This document shows, piece by piece, positions 54,995 to 64,000 of a DNA stretch of 64,000 bases. Position 1 is the first letter of the stretch. The number at the start of each line of letters is the position of its first letter. The position numbers and the translations under genes are program-made. Location: contig NC_081334.1 in assembly GCF_022539665.2 (NCBI RefSeq), positions 248,001 to 312,000 on the forward strand. The letters run 5' to 3'. Source of the DNA: Daphnia carinata (lineage: Eukaryota; Arthropoda; Branchiopoda; Diplostraca; Daphniidae). The notes below the pieces were generated by a model. The model worked only from the letters and a program-made list of their open reading frames with translations. It was not told the DNA's origin and ran no database searches.

Positions 54995-55159
54995 ATTGGT
55001 GTCAGAAGAGGGATACAGGCCTCAGAAAAGATTCACACTTGTGAACTGCTAGCAGAACCATCGCCTGGGATTAACGTGGTCTTACGTAACTTCCCTCGTT
55101 GCCGGTGGGTATAGCGTGGTCGCCCAGACACTTAAGCAATTTTTTTTATATTTTATTTT

Positions 55160-56259
55160 ATGCCGCCGAAACGGCTTGCTGTAGTTGCCCCAGTAGATTA
55201 TCATATTAGGACGCGAAGTGCCTCAAGAAATTTGATCCCAGTGGTCGACACCCCTCGAGTCGTTGCATTGATCCCCGATAGCGATTCAGAAAGTGAAGAG
55301 AGGCCTTCACGTCGATTGAATTTTGATATCTCGCCTGTTAGAGAAGAACCGGAACAGTTAAACATGGATCCTGACCTAGCCCAAGCTCTCGCAAATTTTG
55401 CGAATGGCGCTGCTCAGGATCGAGCACAGTATCAGGGGCGTCACGATGCATTAATGAATCTTCTAGTGGCCTTGCAGCAAGAAAGTGCAGCTTTGCGAGC
55501 ACTGGTAACTGCTCAGCAGCAACAAGCAGGTGCAGCGCTTGCACATGTAAATAATGCAGTTGTAGAGTCAATCCCCATGTTTGAGGGTAAATTGGGAGAG
55601 TCTGGTAGACATTGGGTCCGTATCATAAATCAGGCCGGCGATGTGGAAGGGTGGACAAATGCTCAGAAGAGACAAGTCGCCGTCAGGCGTCTAGGAGGAA
55701 TTGCCCTTCAGTGGCATTTGCAATCGGGCGCCAATAATCCGAATTGGCAAAACTGGTCCAATGCGCTGGGGACTAACTTTACACAACGTCTATCACCATC
55801 GGAGTGGTATAAGCTGATCGAGGAAAGGGTCCAGAAAGCGGGGGAACCAGGGATCGCGTATGCAGTAGAAAAATCTCGTTTGCTTGATCTTCCCCCCATG
55901 TCTTGACAAATGCACAGAAGGTTTCGTATCTGATAGGTGGGTTGGCGAATTGGCAACACGTGGCGGCCATGATGAATGACACGCCGGCAGACGTCGACGA
56001 GTTCATGACGAGGTTAAGAAACCTTGAGACATTGTTCTCTACATTGCGGCCAAATGTGTCCCCCATTCCCCCAAATAATCCGTTTTTTCAGCCGTATACG
56101 TTGCCACCAGTGCCGATGCATCCACCACCGGTTCCGACACCCCTTCCTCCTGCAGCACCACAAATTGATGTCGGATCGGCACTGCTGTCAATGGGAAACC
56201 AGATCGCTGGATTGACGGAACGACTGAATGGATTGACCCTGGGAGGAGGCCAGCGCTAA
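55160..56259 (+). pseudogene. Gypsy 2 gag, two frames
   Basis: It starts MPPKRLAVVAPVDYHIRTRS (ATG at 55160). The capsid-like region has HWVRIINQAGDVEGWTNAQK and LGTNFTQRLSPSEWYKLIEE. A frameshift in a C-run at about 55888 (LLDLPPMS-stop against HVLTNAQKVSYLIGG) moves it into the next frame, which runs to a TAA at 56257. The nucleocapsid follows that stop in the same frame. Confidence 0.85.
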
Positions 56260-56400
56260 ATACAGCGTCAGCCGGACAATCGTACCTGTTTTCAGTGCGG
56301 AGCGACCGGCCATATCAGAAGAAATTGCCCTCGTGGGGCGGGAAACGGCCAGGCCCCGTCGGCTGGCCAAGGCCAGCGTTGACGGGGAAGCACATTGACG
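56260..56400 (+). pseudogene. Gypsy 2 nucleocapsid zinc knuckle, cut off by a stop
   Basis: In frame with the preceding gag segment but after its TAA stop, the sequence encodes CFQCGATGHIRRNC, a C-X2-C-X4-H-X4-C knuckle, followed by a Gly/Pro/Gln-rich tail. The knuckle would bind element RNA. The upstream nonsense codon removes it from Gag. Confidence 0.8.
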
Positions 56401-56468
56401 AGTCGTCCAGACCAACTTAACTGCCTGTCATCCGCGTTTACATTCAAGGAGTTGGTGAGACAGACGCC

Positions 56469-58640
56469 TTGCTGGACACAGGATCCAGCATAACAACAGT
56501 AAGGTTACCAGTAGTAAGACGAATTGTCAAGAATAAAGGTATTCGTATTCTTCCAGGGATAAGGGGAATAGATAATAAGGCTGTAAGAGTTGTAGATGAG
56601 ATCCCTTTACAAATTCGTTTTAAAGACACTACAGTGTTGCTTGAAAATGTCGCAGTTGTCGAAATGGCCCCCTTTCCTTTGATTTTGGGCGTAGATTGGC
56701 TGGTGAAAGCCAATATAAATTTAGTCTGTAAGGATAACCAAATTGTTCCAGTGTTTATAAAAGATGTAGAAGAGGAAGCTGATACTGACAAGACCAACAC
56801 ATCAATTCCGGATGAAGTAAAAAGAGCATTGCCATCAGAAGAATTTTTTCAGGATTTGGCTAGAGATTTGCCGGTGGTGCGACGGAAAGGATCCGTTAGA
56901 TTTAGGATCAATAAAGCCGTTGAAGTTCCGGGTGAATCGCTCCAGATGTTAAAAGGATCAGTCCCAATTAATTTCACCGGAACGGGCATGGTGCGGTTCG
57001 GATTTTCAGCAGAGCCCTCGAAAACCTGGGTGGTGCCTTCCGCCTTAGTTTCGTTCAAGAATGGGAGGGCCAGAGTCCCGTTGATGAATTTGGAATCAAA
57101 GCCGGTAACAATAAAGCGGAGAAATTGTGTAATGTCCATTGATCTCGATTTAGACGCTCAAATTGCCGTCGTTCCAACGGAACAGAAAGAGGAAAAGGAT
57201 TCAAATGACGGAGTAGCAAGGCCAGTGCGAATGAGTTGCGCTGCGGTTAGCGGATATTTACGAGCGGCCATTCGTGAGGACGTCAACACGGGACCTTATC
57301 TATCGGGAGCCGAGAAGGAAAAAGTCTTCGCATTGCTGGACCAGCATCGTCGCTGTCTCCCTACTGAAAAGACCCAGCTAGGCAGAGCGATGAAGATTCA
57401 GCACAACATCGATACCGGTAACTCTCGTCCAATCACTAGCCGTCCGTATAGGATTTCACAGTTTGAAAGAAAGGTAATCTCAGAAAAGGTGAATGAGATG
57501 CTAAAGGGTGGGATAATTCAGCCATCAAATAGCCCTTGGTCTTCGCCGGTCGTCCTTGTCAAAAAAAAATCCGGCGAGCACAGATTTTGCGTGGACTACA
57601 GACGGCTTAATGCTGTAACAAAGAGAGACGTTTATCCGCTTCCGCGGATGGACGATGTTTTTGATAGACTCGCCGGTGCAAAATATTTTTCCACCTTAGA
57701 TCTAGCTAACGGATACTGGCAGGTACCAGTCGCGGAAAGAGATCGTCCAAAAACAGCTTTCGTAACGCCCGATGGCTTATTTGAATTCAATAGAATGCCT
57801 TTTGGTCTGGCAAACGCGCCGGCCACATTTCAGCGATTAATGGATCAGGTTTTAAATAGGCTAAAATGGACCGCATGTCTGGTTTATTTGGACGATATTC
57901 TCGTCTTTGGGAGAAATTTTGACGAGCATCAGATTAGGTTAAATTTGGTTTTGACAGCCCTGGGCGAGGCCAACTTGGTCCTTAATATGAAAAAGTGTCT
58001 TTTTGCAGCAGATGAGGTAAGTCATTTTGGTCACATCGTCAAAGCGGATGGAATAAGGCCAGATCCGGAGAAAGTAAGTGCCTTGGAGAGGATGGAAGTG
58101 AATTCGGTGAAGTCACTAAGGGCATTCCTGGGCCTTGCATCATACTATCGAAAATTTATCCCAGAATTTTCACATCTGACTGCTCCGCTTGTGACTCTGC
58201 TCAAAAAGAACGCCAAGTGGAATTGGGAGGAGAGGCAGAAAAAGGCCGTTCGTACCCTTGTCCGACTATTGTCGGCAGAACCGGTGTTGGTGCATTTCGA
58301 CGAAAACCTTCCAACTGAGATCCATACGGACGCAAGTAATTTCGGATTAGGGGCCGTCCTTGCTCAAAAAGCGGACGGTGAGGTAAAACCTGTTGCTTTT
58401 CTCAGTAGAGCGCTTTCTGACGCGGAAGCCAAGTATCATTCGAATGAGCTTGAGTGTTTGGCTCTAGTGTGGGCTTTAAAGAAATTCAGGTGTTATTTGT
58501 ATGGGCGGCCTTTTACAGTCCGCACAGACAACTCAGCCGTCAGATGGTTGTGGGAGAAAAAAGAGTTGAGTGGTAAATTTTCAAGATGGATTTTGAGCCT
58601 ACAAGAATATGACTTTAAAATTGATAAGAATATGATTTAA
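56469..58640 (+). pseudogene. Gypsy 2 protease, reverse transcriptase and RNase H
   Basis: One long frame encodes protease (LLDTGSSITTVRLPVV, and FPLILGVDWLV about 70 residues on), then RT (FCVDYRRLNAVTKRDVYPLP, YFSTLDLANGYWQVPV, and an intact YLDD in LVYLDDILVFGRNFDEH), then RNase H (EIHTDASNFGLGAVLAQ and RTDNSAVRWLWEKK). The upstream frame starts before the first ATG. All catalytic motifs are intact, unlike gypsy 1. A frameshift near 58635 (DKNMI-stop) disconnects it from integrase. Confidence 0.9.
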
Positions 58641-58641
58641 A

Positions 58642-60208
58642 TTGGTCGCTGATGCTCTCTCGAGGAATCTTGGCGGAAGGGAGGAATGCCGGACATCCTC
58701 GACAGAACATCGCATAAGCTGTGTGTTAAAATCTGATGGATACACAGCTAAAGAGCTTGCATTTTTACAGCAAGTCGACAAAGAGTTACGCCCAATTACT
58801 AATCGCGCTCTCACTAACAAAAAAGATCCTGACTTCGCCGTCAGAAAGGGGGTAGTGTACAAAAAAAGTAAAAGTAATGTGGGTAGAAAATTGCTTTTGT
58901 TGGTCCCCTCTATTTTACGCAGGGATTTAATTAGTAACTGCCACGACAAAGCAGATGCATCTCATTTTGGTGTAGAAAAAACTCTTGCCCGTGTAGTAGA
59001 AAATTATTGGTGGCCGCGGATGGAATCTAGTGTGCGAGCGTATGTATTGTCGTGTATGCATTGTCAATTTCATAATGTTCCCCCCGGTGTCCCTGTCGGC
59101 TTTTTGAATCCCATCCCCCCGCCGGCTAGACCATTCGACCTCATCGGCATCGATCATCAAGGCCCGCTGCTGGAGACACCGTCCGGGAATCTCCACATTC
59201 TGTTTGCCATCGACTACCTCACGAAATGGGTGGAGGCTGTAGCGGTACCAAGTACAGCCACCTGTTACGTGATAAAGCTACTTAGGGAGCAGATCATAAA
59301 TCGACATGGGGTGCCGAGCAGAATTATTTCTGACCCTGGATCAGCGTTTACTAGCAGTGAGCTAGCCATGGAGCTGGACAAATGGAAGATTCGCCACGTC
59401 ATCGCCACTGCAGAGCATCCCCAGACGAATGGATTGGTGGAGAGGCTGAACCGCACAGCCGCCAGAGCCATTTCTGGGTTTATTTCTCCTACCCATCGAG
59501 ATTGGGACGAGCGGCTGTCGGATGCTGTATTCGCCATTAACTCTGCTTAACAGTCAACGACGAAGCATTCGCCGTTTCAGCTTGTCTATGGACGACTCCT
59601 TAATAGACCGGATAACAATCTGTTTGAGTGGCCAGAAGATAGACCAGTGTCAAGGAGAAAGTTCATCAAACGTGTGGAACAATTGAGGAAGGCGGCCAGA
59701 TTTAACATTATCCATCGTCAGGACAGGACAAAATTGCTGCGACGCCCGCAGAAAGGCATCGAAGCCGTATTATCAAGGTGACCTTGTGCTAGTGCGTCGG
59801 ATGTTAAAAAAAAAAGGTTTGACAAAGAAGTTCTTGCCAAAATATATTGGGCCATTCCAGATCGTAAAGAAAGTTGCAGAAACCACATATCTAATGGAAG
59901 AGTTGCCATCTAGAAGGAGGAGGAAAGTGGTACGAAGGTTTAACGCTCATGTTGTGCAATTAAAGCCATTTCGAGCGAGAAGTGACGAGTGGCATGTGAG
60001 CGAACTCGACGAACCAACCGAAAGTGAAAACGACAATGAAAATAGAGGTGAAACTGAAATGACTCAAGTTGCCGTTGATCCAGTCATAGAAGAAATTCCG
60101 GCCCAGCATGTACCTGTCCCTGAATTCCCAAATCGGCCGCCAGTGAAGACAAGAAGCGGACGAATTTCCCGTCTCCCCATTATCCTCGAAGGTTTTGATC
60201 TGAATTAA
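58642..60208 (+). pseudogene. Gypsy 2 integrase, three segments
   Basis: The segment from 58642 starts LVADALSRNLGG and has the zinc domain (CHDKADASHFGVEKT, CMHCQFHN) and catalytic core (GIDHQGPL, IISDPGSAFTS, QTNGLVERLNRT). A TAA at 59548 replaces an expected sense codon (INSA-stop-QSTTKHSPFQ). A frameshift near 59755 precedes the last segment, which has LVRRMLKKKGLTKKFLPKYI and GPFQIVKKVAETTYLME and an acidic tail ending at 60208. A complete integrase cannot be made without readthrough and frameshifting. Confidence 0.85.
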
Positions 60209-60717
60209 TAGTTTTGATGGTTGATATTGATTTTGCGTCATCTGTTTTCGGAATTCACTATTCGATTTTTTTTTTTTTTGTTTTATTTATTTATTTATTT
60301 TTTGTTGTTGTTTTTTTTTTGTTTTTTTTTTTTTTTTTTTTTGTTTTGTTTTCCGTTAATTTAAATAGCGCTTTGCTCCAACCACCCATAGTTTCCCCCA
60401 TCCGTGAGCTATTTTGTTTAGTTGTGTTGATCTTGATTTTGAACTCACACCCAGATGTAGGAATCGAATGCATGAGAAGGGAATGGTAAGGTTTATGTGT
60501 TGAATGGGTTGGGTATAGCTTAGGTATAAGTTTAGTTTAGTTTATCAGATTTTGTTTTTTTCGTTTGAGCGAGTAAGATTGTGGCAGGAACCTTTATTTT
60601 GTGTGGAATTTGTTATGATTGTTCAGTGCCTTTTAGCACGGGTGAAATTATTGTGGTGTTATGTATTCTTTATTATGTATGTGAATCGTGACAAGGTCAC
60701 AGCCAGGAAAGGCCGAA

Positions 60718-60978
60718 TGTGGCGGGGATACCCCAGATACCCCGCTGACATTACGACAAGTCCCTTTTCCCCCTGCTAGATGTCACGTCTGGTGACACCC
60801 CTTTTCTCCTACCCTCACCATCTCTCGAGCGGACACTCTGGTTAAGACTGTGAAACTGGGAACATCGCTCTTGTTGCTGAGATATTTCTTTGTAATACGG
60901 GTGCCGTGCTAGGCTCCATCGTGTGAAAAAGAACTATAGTCTGAATAAAAGAGGCTTATGGGCCTTTATCCTGCAACA
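60718..60978 (+). repeat. 3' LTR of gypsy 2
   Basis: It matches the 5' LTR without the hAT insertion. A purine-rich AGCCAGGAAAGGCCGAA just upstream is the candidate polypurine tract. Long T-runs (60265-60345) precede it in the 3' untranslated region. Confidence 0.85.
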
Positions 60979-60982
60979 CAAT

Positions 60983-61325
60983 AGTCCAAAAAAAGATTTT
61001 CTTACCTAAAACGAATTTCAAATATTACTAAAACATTTGTGCTAGCAGTAAATGAACTTTGAAAGTGTACCATGAATGCAAGTGATTTAAACAAGGATAC
61101 GAAACCATTTTAGAGCAAGATAATGACAATTCAGCCTCATGGCTTCCGACTGTCCGATTGTCAGAATGTACGTAAGAGATTCCAAGTTCACTATAACGAA
61201 ATTTAAATGTGCGATATTTGTGTAACAATACTAGTAATATTGATATGCTTGAACGTTTAGTAACCAATATCACCATGTTCAGATGGATTCCAATATGTTA
61301 GTTCTTCTAACCACTGGTAGCAGCC
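60983..61325. other. Stretch without a recognisable gene
   Basis: I see no coding frame with a motif and no repeat between gypsy 2 and the C-rich tract. Confidence 0.45.
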
Positions 61326-61344
61326 ACTTTAAAAAGGGATAGCG

Positions 61345-61475
61345 ACGATTGCCCCCTTTAACAAATGCCCCCCCGGTTCTGCAACAGTTGCCCCCCGACT
61401 TTTGCCCCCCCCCCCTAACTAATGCCCCCTTAACTAATGCCCCCTATTCAACATAGCAATAGCCCCCCTTCCATA
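61345..61475. repeat. C-rich direct repeats (AATGCCCCCTTAACT)
   Basis: Runs of 5-11 C recur at 9-13 bp intervals, with the phrase CTAATGCCCCCTTAACTAATG repeated in part. The minus strand therefore has at least six G-runs of four or more, a candidate G-quadruplex with long loops. Confidence 0.6.
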
Positions 61476-61507
61476 TGCGATATGACAGACAATAAGTAAA
61501 ACAGGTT

Positions 61508-62285
61508 TTATTATTGTCTTCTGCGGGTACATCGTCGACTGGGAGGCGTAATTGGGGAATCACCGTCTGCTGACAGGTGACGGGGTACGTGAACGATACG
61601 GCGTGGGCGACTGGTTACAGGCGTTATTTCGGCTTCAGCCGAAGGATCATGATCATTGTCGGCTGGCTCGACTGTAGGAGAAGCGTGGTTAATTGCAGGC
61701 GCTCTAACAGTTCCAGCCAAGAATCGCCTTCTGGGTTGAATTGTTGCCCTTTCAGTCGAGTCGGCTTGGTTTTGTGTAATCAGCTGAAAATATAATTCAA
61801 CGCCATTAAGATAAATTATAAGTTACCAATTAAATGCGAACTTACGTCTGGCTCACTTAAATGACTGGATTTTTTTAGAAAATCCCGCATAGAGATGGAA
61901 CCCTCAATAAAATCCTTTTCGTTTTTTTATATGACCTCATTCCGTTTTCGCTGCGAAAGGGGTTGTCTTCTGGTTGTTCGTAGATTTTCTGACTCGGCTA
62001 GGTAATCACGAGCTTTAGAATCCTCTGCTTCCTTGATAAAATCTGAAAAATATGAATTGTTTAAATTCTCTTCCAGAATTGTACATATTAAATGCATTTC
62101 AAAATGTGCTAACGCCCACACTTACAGATGAAATCCCAAACATTAAGATGGGATTTTCCCATGCGGTCATTCAGCCACCGGTGCCACGATTCCACCAAAT
62201 TATTGGTCCGGTTCACCAGGCCAAAAACACTGAAAACTTGCGATGACCATGTTCTTCCTTTCATTTCAAAGCAATATAAATAAAA
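61508..62285 (-). pseudogene. MULE-transposase-associated C-terminal fragment
   Basis: The minus strand at about 62130-62280 reads FEMKGRTWSSQVFSVFGLVN and RTNNLVESWHRWLNDRMGKS, then HLNVWDFI. This matches the RTNNxVEGWHxxLN...HPxIWxFI block found after the transposase core in MULE-type (FLYWCH-associated) proteins of arthropods. Downstream are FIKEAEDSKARDYLAESENL (about 62000), DFIEGSISMRDFLKKSSHLS (about 61860) and a low-complexity tail ending at 61511. A stop at about 61925 and the missing N-terminal catalytic part suggest a remnant. Assignment rests on one block. Confidence 0.5.
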
Positions 62286-62289
62286 AAAA

Positions 62290-62735
62290 TTCATTTAATT
62301 ATTTTATAGTTGTTGAATGCATTTCGCTATCTAAATATTTGGTTTAACAAATTTCTTCACACTGATACACCATGCACTTGGGTCCAGTCTTTAAGAAAGC
62401 AGAGAAATAAAGAAGCAACAAGCACAAAACAACTAACCTCAGGATGGAATCATCGCGGCGCCACCGGCTTTTACACCGGCTGTATTGCACTAAGCACTCC
62501 GCTATCATTAAAAATGATTTTGGATGCAGAAGCGAAGAGCAATTTCGGCATAAATCCATTTAATGTGTGGCAATAGATTTTGTGCTATCACCAGGTTTAA
62601 CGTTGATCTACTGTTGGTGTGCCAAGGGATGGCATTGAGCAAATCTACCATCGCTTGAGAATACCCATGTCGCTATAGTTCATTGAAAACCTAAGAGAAT
62701 TTATTTTGCTGATGCCGCCATTGTAGTATACGGTA
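62290..62735. other. Stretch without a recognisable gene
   Basis: Open frames on both strands have no recognised motif. EDEM1 similarity ends abruptly at its right border, so an insertion or deletion boundary lies near 62740. Confidence 0.4.
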
Positions 62736-62739
62736 AAAG

Positions 62740-63125
62740 AGTTGAATCTTGTTCAAAAGAAACCTTTTCAATGACGAGCTGGACTGCCTTTTTGAATTCT
62801 GAGATATTCCCCATTATCAAAAGGGTGTCTAATGAATCAACCAAAGTAAGAGAGTAATTTCCAAGGACATCATTAATGTTGATATTAGATCTGTATAACA
62901 TTGAAATTTAACAACACAGTCATTTGATAAAGACTTAAAAAGATAATTCTGTTGCTTACGGATTATCATAGTCAGGACCTCTTCCATTGCAAAATATAGG
63001 ATTGAGCTCGTCCAAGGGAAAGGCAAGATTCATATTGTTACCATATCCAAAATAGAACATTTTTTGGGTTTCATTGACCATCTCTAGCCATAAGCTTTCT
63101 GGAAAATGTGAATATTTGAGCTGAA
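62740..63125 (-). pseudogene. EDEM1-like alpha-mannosidase fragment, two exons
   Basis: The minus strand has two correctly spliced exons of an ER degradation-enhancing alpha-mannosidase-like protein (GH47), which trims glycans on misfolded ER glycoproteins. Exon one (about 63124-62960) reads NETQKMFYFGYGNNMNLAFP and LDELNPIFCNGRGPDYDNP. A 71-bp intron with GTAAGC donor and TATACAG acceptor follows. Exon two (about 62889-62745) reads [20 protein letters not shown] and [18 protein letters not shown]. The family continues with VFEATIRVLG, but the sequence departs to LLPYT, so the catalytic domain is truncated. What lies upstream (63130-63480) is not recognisably EDEM. Confidence 0.75.
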
Positions 63126-63785
63126 AATCTTCATTCCAATTCGCCAATGACGTCAAGCAAGGTTGGACTAAAGGCGATAAAATCATTGGTAGGATAAGAC
63201 ACGGACAAACGAAGGCACACGAGTTTCCTGTAACTCCAATCATTTCTTGTTTGCAGAATTGTTGACATGGCTATACAAGCTGCATTACGGTACTCCATGC
63301 CACGCATCCATTTGGTACTGGAAGGATTAAACGCAAATATACGGCAAAGGAAATCGAAATGAAAAGTAAGCGAAAGCCAGGCGGAGTTTAAGTTGACACT
63401 GTTCAAGATCTTATTGGTCAACCGACTTCTCTGTCAGTTCGTCAACACGAAAGTGTAAATACCAAATTCGTCTGCTGAAGGAATTTGAAGTGGCGTCAAG
63501 TTGCCAATTACACCGATGGAACCTTGGTGTATTAGCATGGTGTACAAGGAGGGTGACAGAACTCTTCGTTATAACGGCCTATCTCGGCTGAAGGCTATTT
63601 GTGGTCCAGGTTACCTATAGTGTACCTACTTGAAAAATTTTCTAAGTCCAAACAAGTGGACATGTACCATTAATAGAATGTGGAAGAAGTGAAAAAAAAT
63701 CTTGTTTATACTTGTTGCTTCTTAACAAAATAAAAATCAAAAAAACTTTGGCCATTTTACGTTAGGAAAGGAGAAAAAAGAATGA
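63126..63785. other. Unidentified stretch upstream of the EDEM1 fragment
   Basis: Minus-strand frames at about 63130-63420 (for example KWMRGMEYRNAACIAMSTIL) could be an exon of an unknown protein, but I cannot place them. Nothing else is seen. Confidence 0.3.
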
Positions 63786-63790
63786 TTTTT

Positions 63791-63855
63791 ACTGGGTTCT
63801 AACTCGAGACCCTCGTACTGCAATCGAGTATTCTATCCACTAGACCACTGTACTT
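63791..63855 (-). ncRNA. tRNA-like sequence
   Basis: The minus strand reads TGGTCTAGTGGATAGAATAC (A-box region matching TGGYNNAGTGG), CTCGATTGCAGTACGAG (hairpin in the anticodon-arm position) and AGTTAGAACCC (B-box with one or two mismatches). The fold is imperfect, so it is a tRNA-derived repeat or pseudogene rather than a working tRNA gene. Confidence 0.5.
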
Positions 63856-64000
63856 GTACAGGTTTTCTTACCGTGACGCTAGTATATCTCCTCCCTTGCC
63901 ATTCAGTGGTTGGCGAAGTTCCTAAGTAGTTCCGATGGTGGCGTTGGCTATAAGTCTCCTCAATTAGGCCACACCCACCCCTCTGAAAACAGGCTTCATT

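Larger units (their letters stand above)
54255..60978 (+). mobile_element. Ty3/gypsy LTR retrotransposon 2, young but disabled
   Basis: LTRs TGTGGCGGGG...CCTGCAACA bound plus-strand gag, protease, RT, RNase H and integrase. A 4-bp duplication CAAT flanks it (54251-54254 and 60979-60982). The PBS TGGTGTCAGAAGAGGGAT starts at 54997. Apart from the insertion in the 5' LTR, the LTRs differ at about six positions in roughly 260 bp. Five lesions disable it: frameshifts near 55890, 58635 and 59755, and stops at 56257 and 59548. Confidence 0.9.

Overview
The window is eukaryotic. Coding sequence is split by short introns (about 60-140 bp) with GT/AG borders, the fragments are animal genes (neuroglian, TRAPPC10, EDEM1, Ig-superfamily proteins), and most of the rest is transposable elements. 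The tyrosine-rich YYTTKAPEYYTT protein family, the compact introns and the arthropod-type neuroglian suggest a branchiopod crustacean, probably Daphnia. That assignment is inference. Almost no gene here looks intact, so this is a transposon-rich graveyard region with one young, locally amplified gene family.

Layout. 0-1.4 kb (-): broken neuroglian FN3 exons running off the left edge. 2.07-7.3 kb: a tRNA-Gly-like sequence cut by a head-to-tail array of four non-autonomous Helitron-type units filled with a 19-bp GC-rich minisatellite. 7.3-8.6 kb: hairpins and an inverted-repeat element. 8.6-13.5 kb (+): a second neuroglian fragment (Ig domains, part of FN3-5, membrane segment, cytoplasmic tail), interrupted inside an Ig exon by a 2.36-kb CACTA-like element that carries a multi-exon gene fragment. 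15.4-22.7 kb (-): a decayed Ty3/gypsy element with both LTRs. 22.98-26.3 kb (+): a TRAPPC10 pseudogene that still has introns and runs straight into a tyrosine-rich YTT repeat gene (26.3-27.0 kb). 27.7-28.8 kb (-): fragments of a lachesin-like Ig gene. 29.4-30.3 kb: a Tc1/mariner-type foldback MITE. 30.9-33.0 kb (+): a third neuroglian fragment, sister to the one at 8.6 kb.

From 36.7 to 53.6 kb is the YTT cluster: a minus-strand copy with the same TRAPPC10 junction (36.7-37.9 kb), a plus-strand copy (40.8-42.1 kb), and the best copy (44.2-52.8 kb). The best copy has a TATA box, a tiny first exon, a signal peptide and a homogenised 24-bp repeat. A 6733-bp element with terminal inverted repeats sits in its coding exon at a TA dinucleotide. 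That element encodes no visible transposase. Instead it holds 13 tandem units of about 357 bp, each with a tRNA-like module and a copy of a motif resembling the element's own terminus. It is the most unusual structure in the window. 54.25-60.98 kb (+) is a young gypsy element (LTRs about 98% alike by eye) with a GATC-rich hAT-type MITE in its 5' LTR. 61-64 kb holds fragments of a MULE-like gene and of EDEM1, a poly-C tract and a tRNA-like sequence.

The genes do not form a pathway. The evident process is duplication, shuffling and transposon interruption of host exons, plus amplification of one secreted tyrosine-rich structural protein family.
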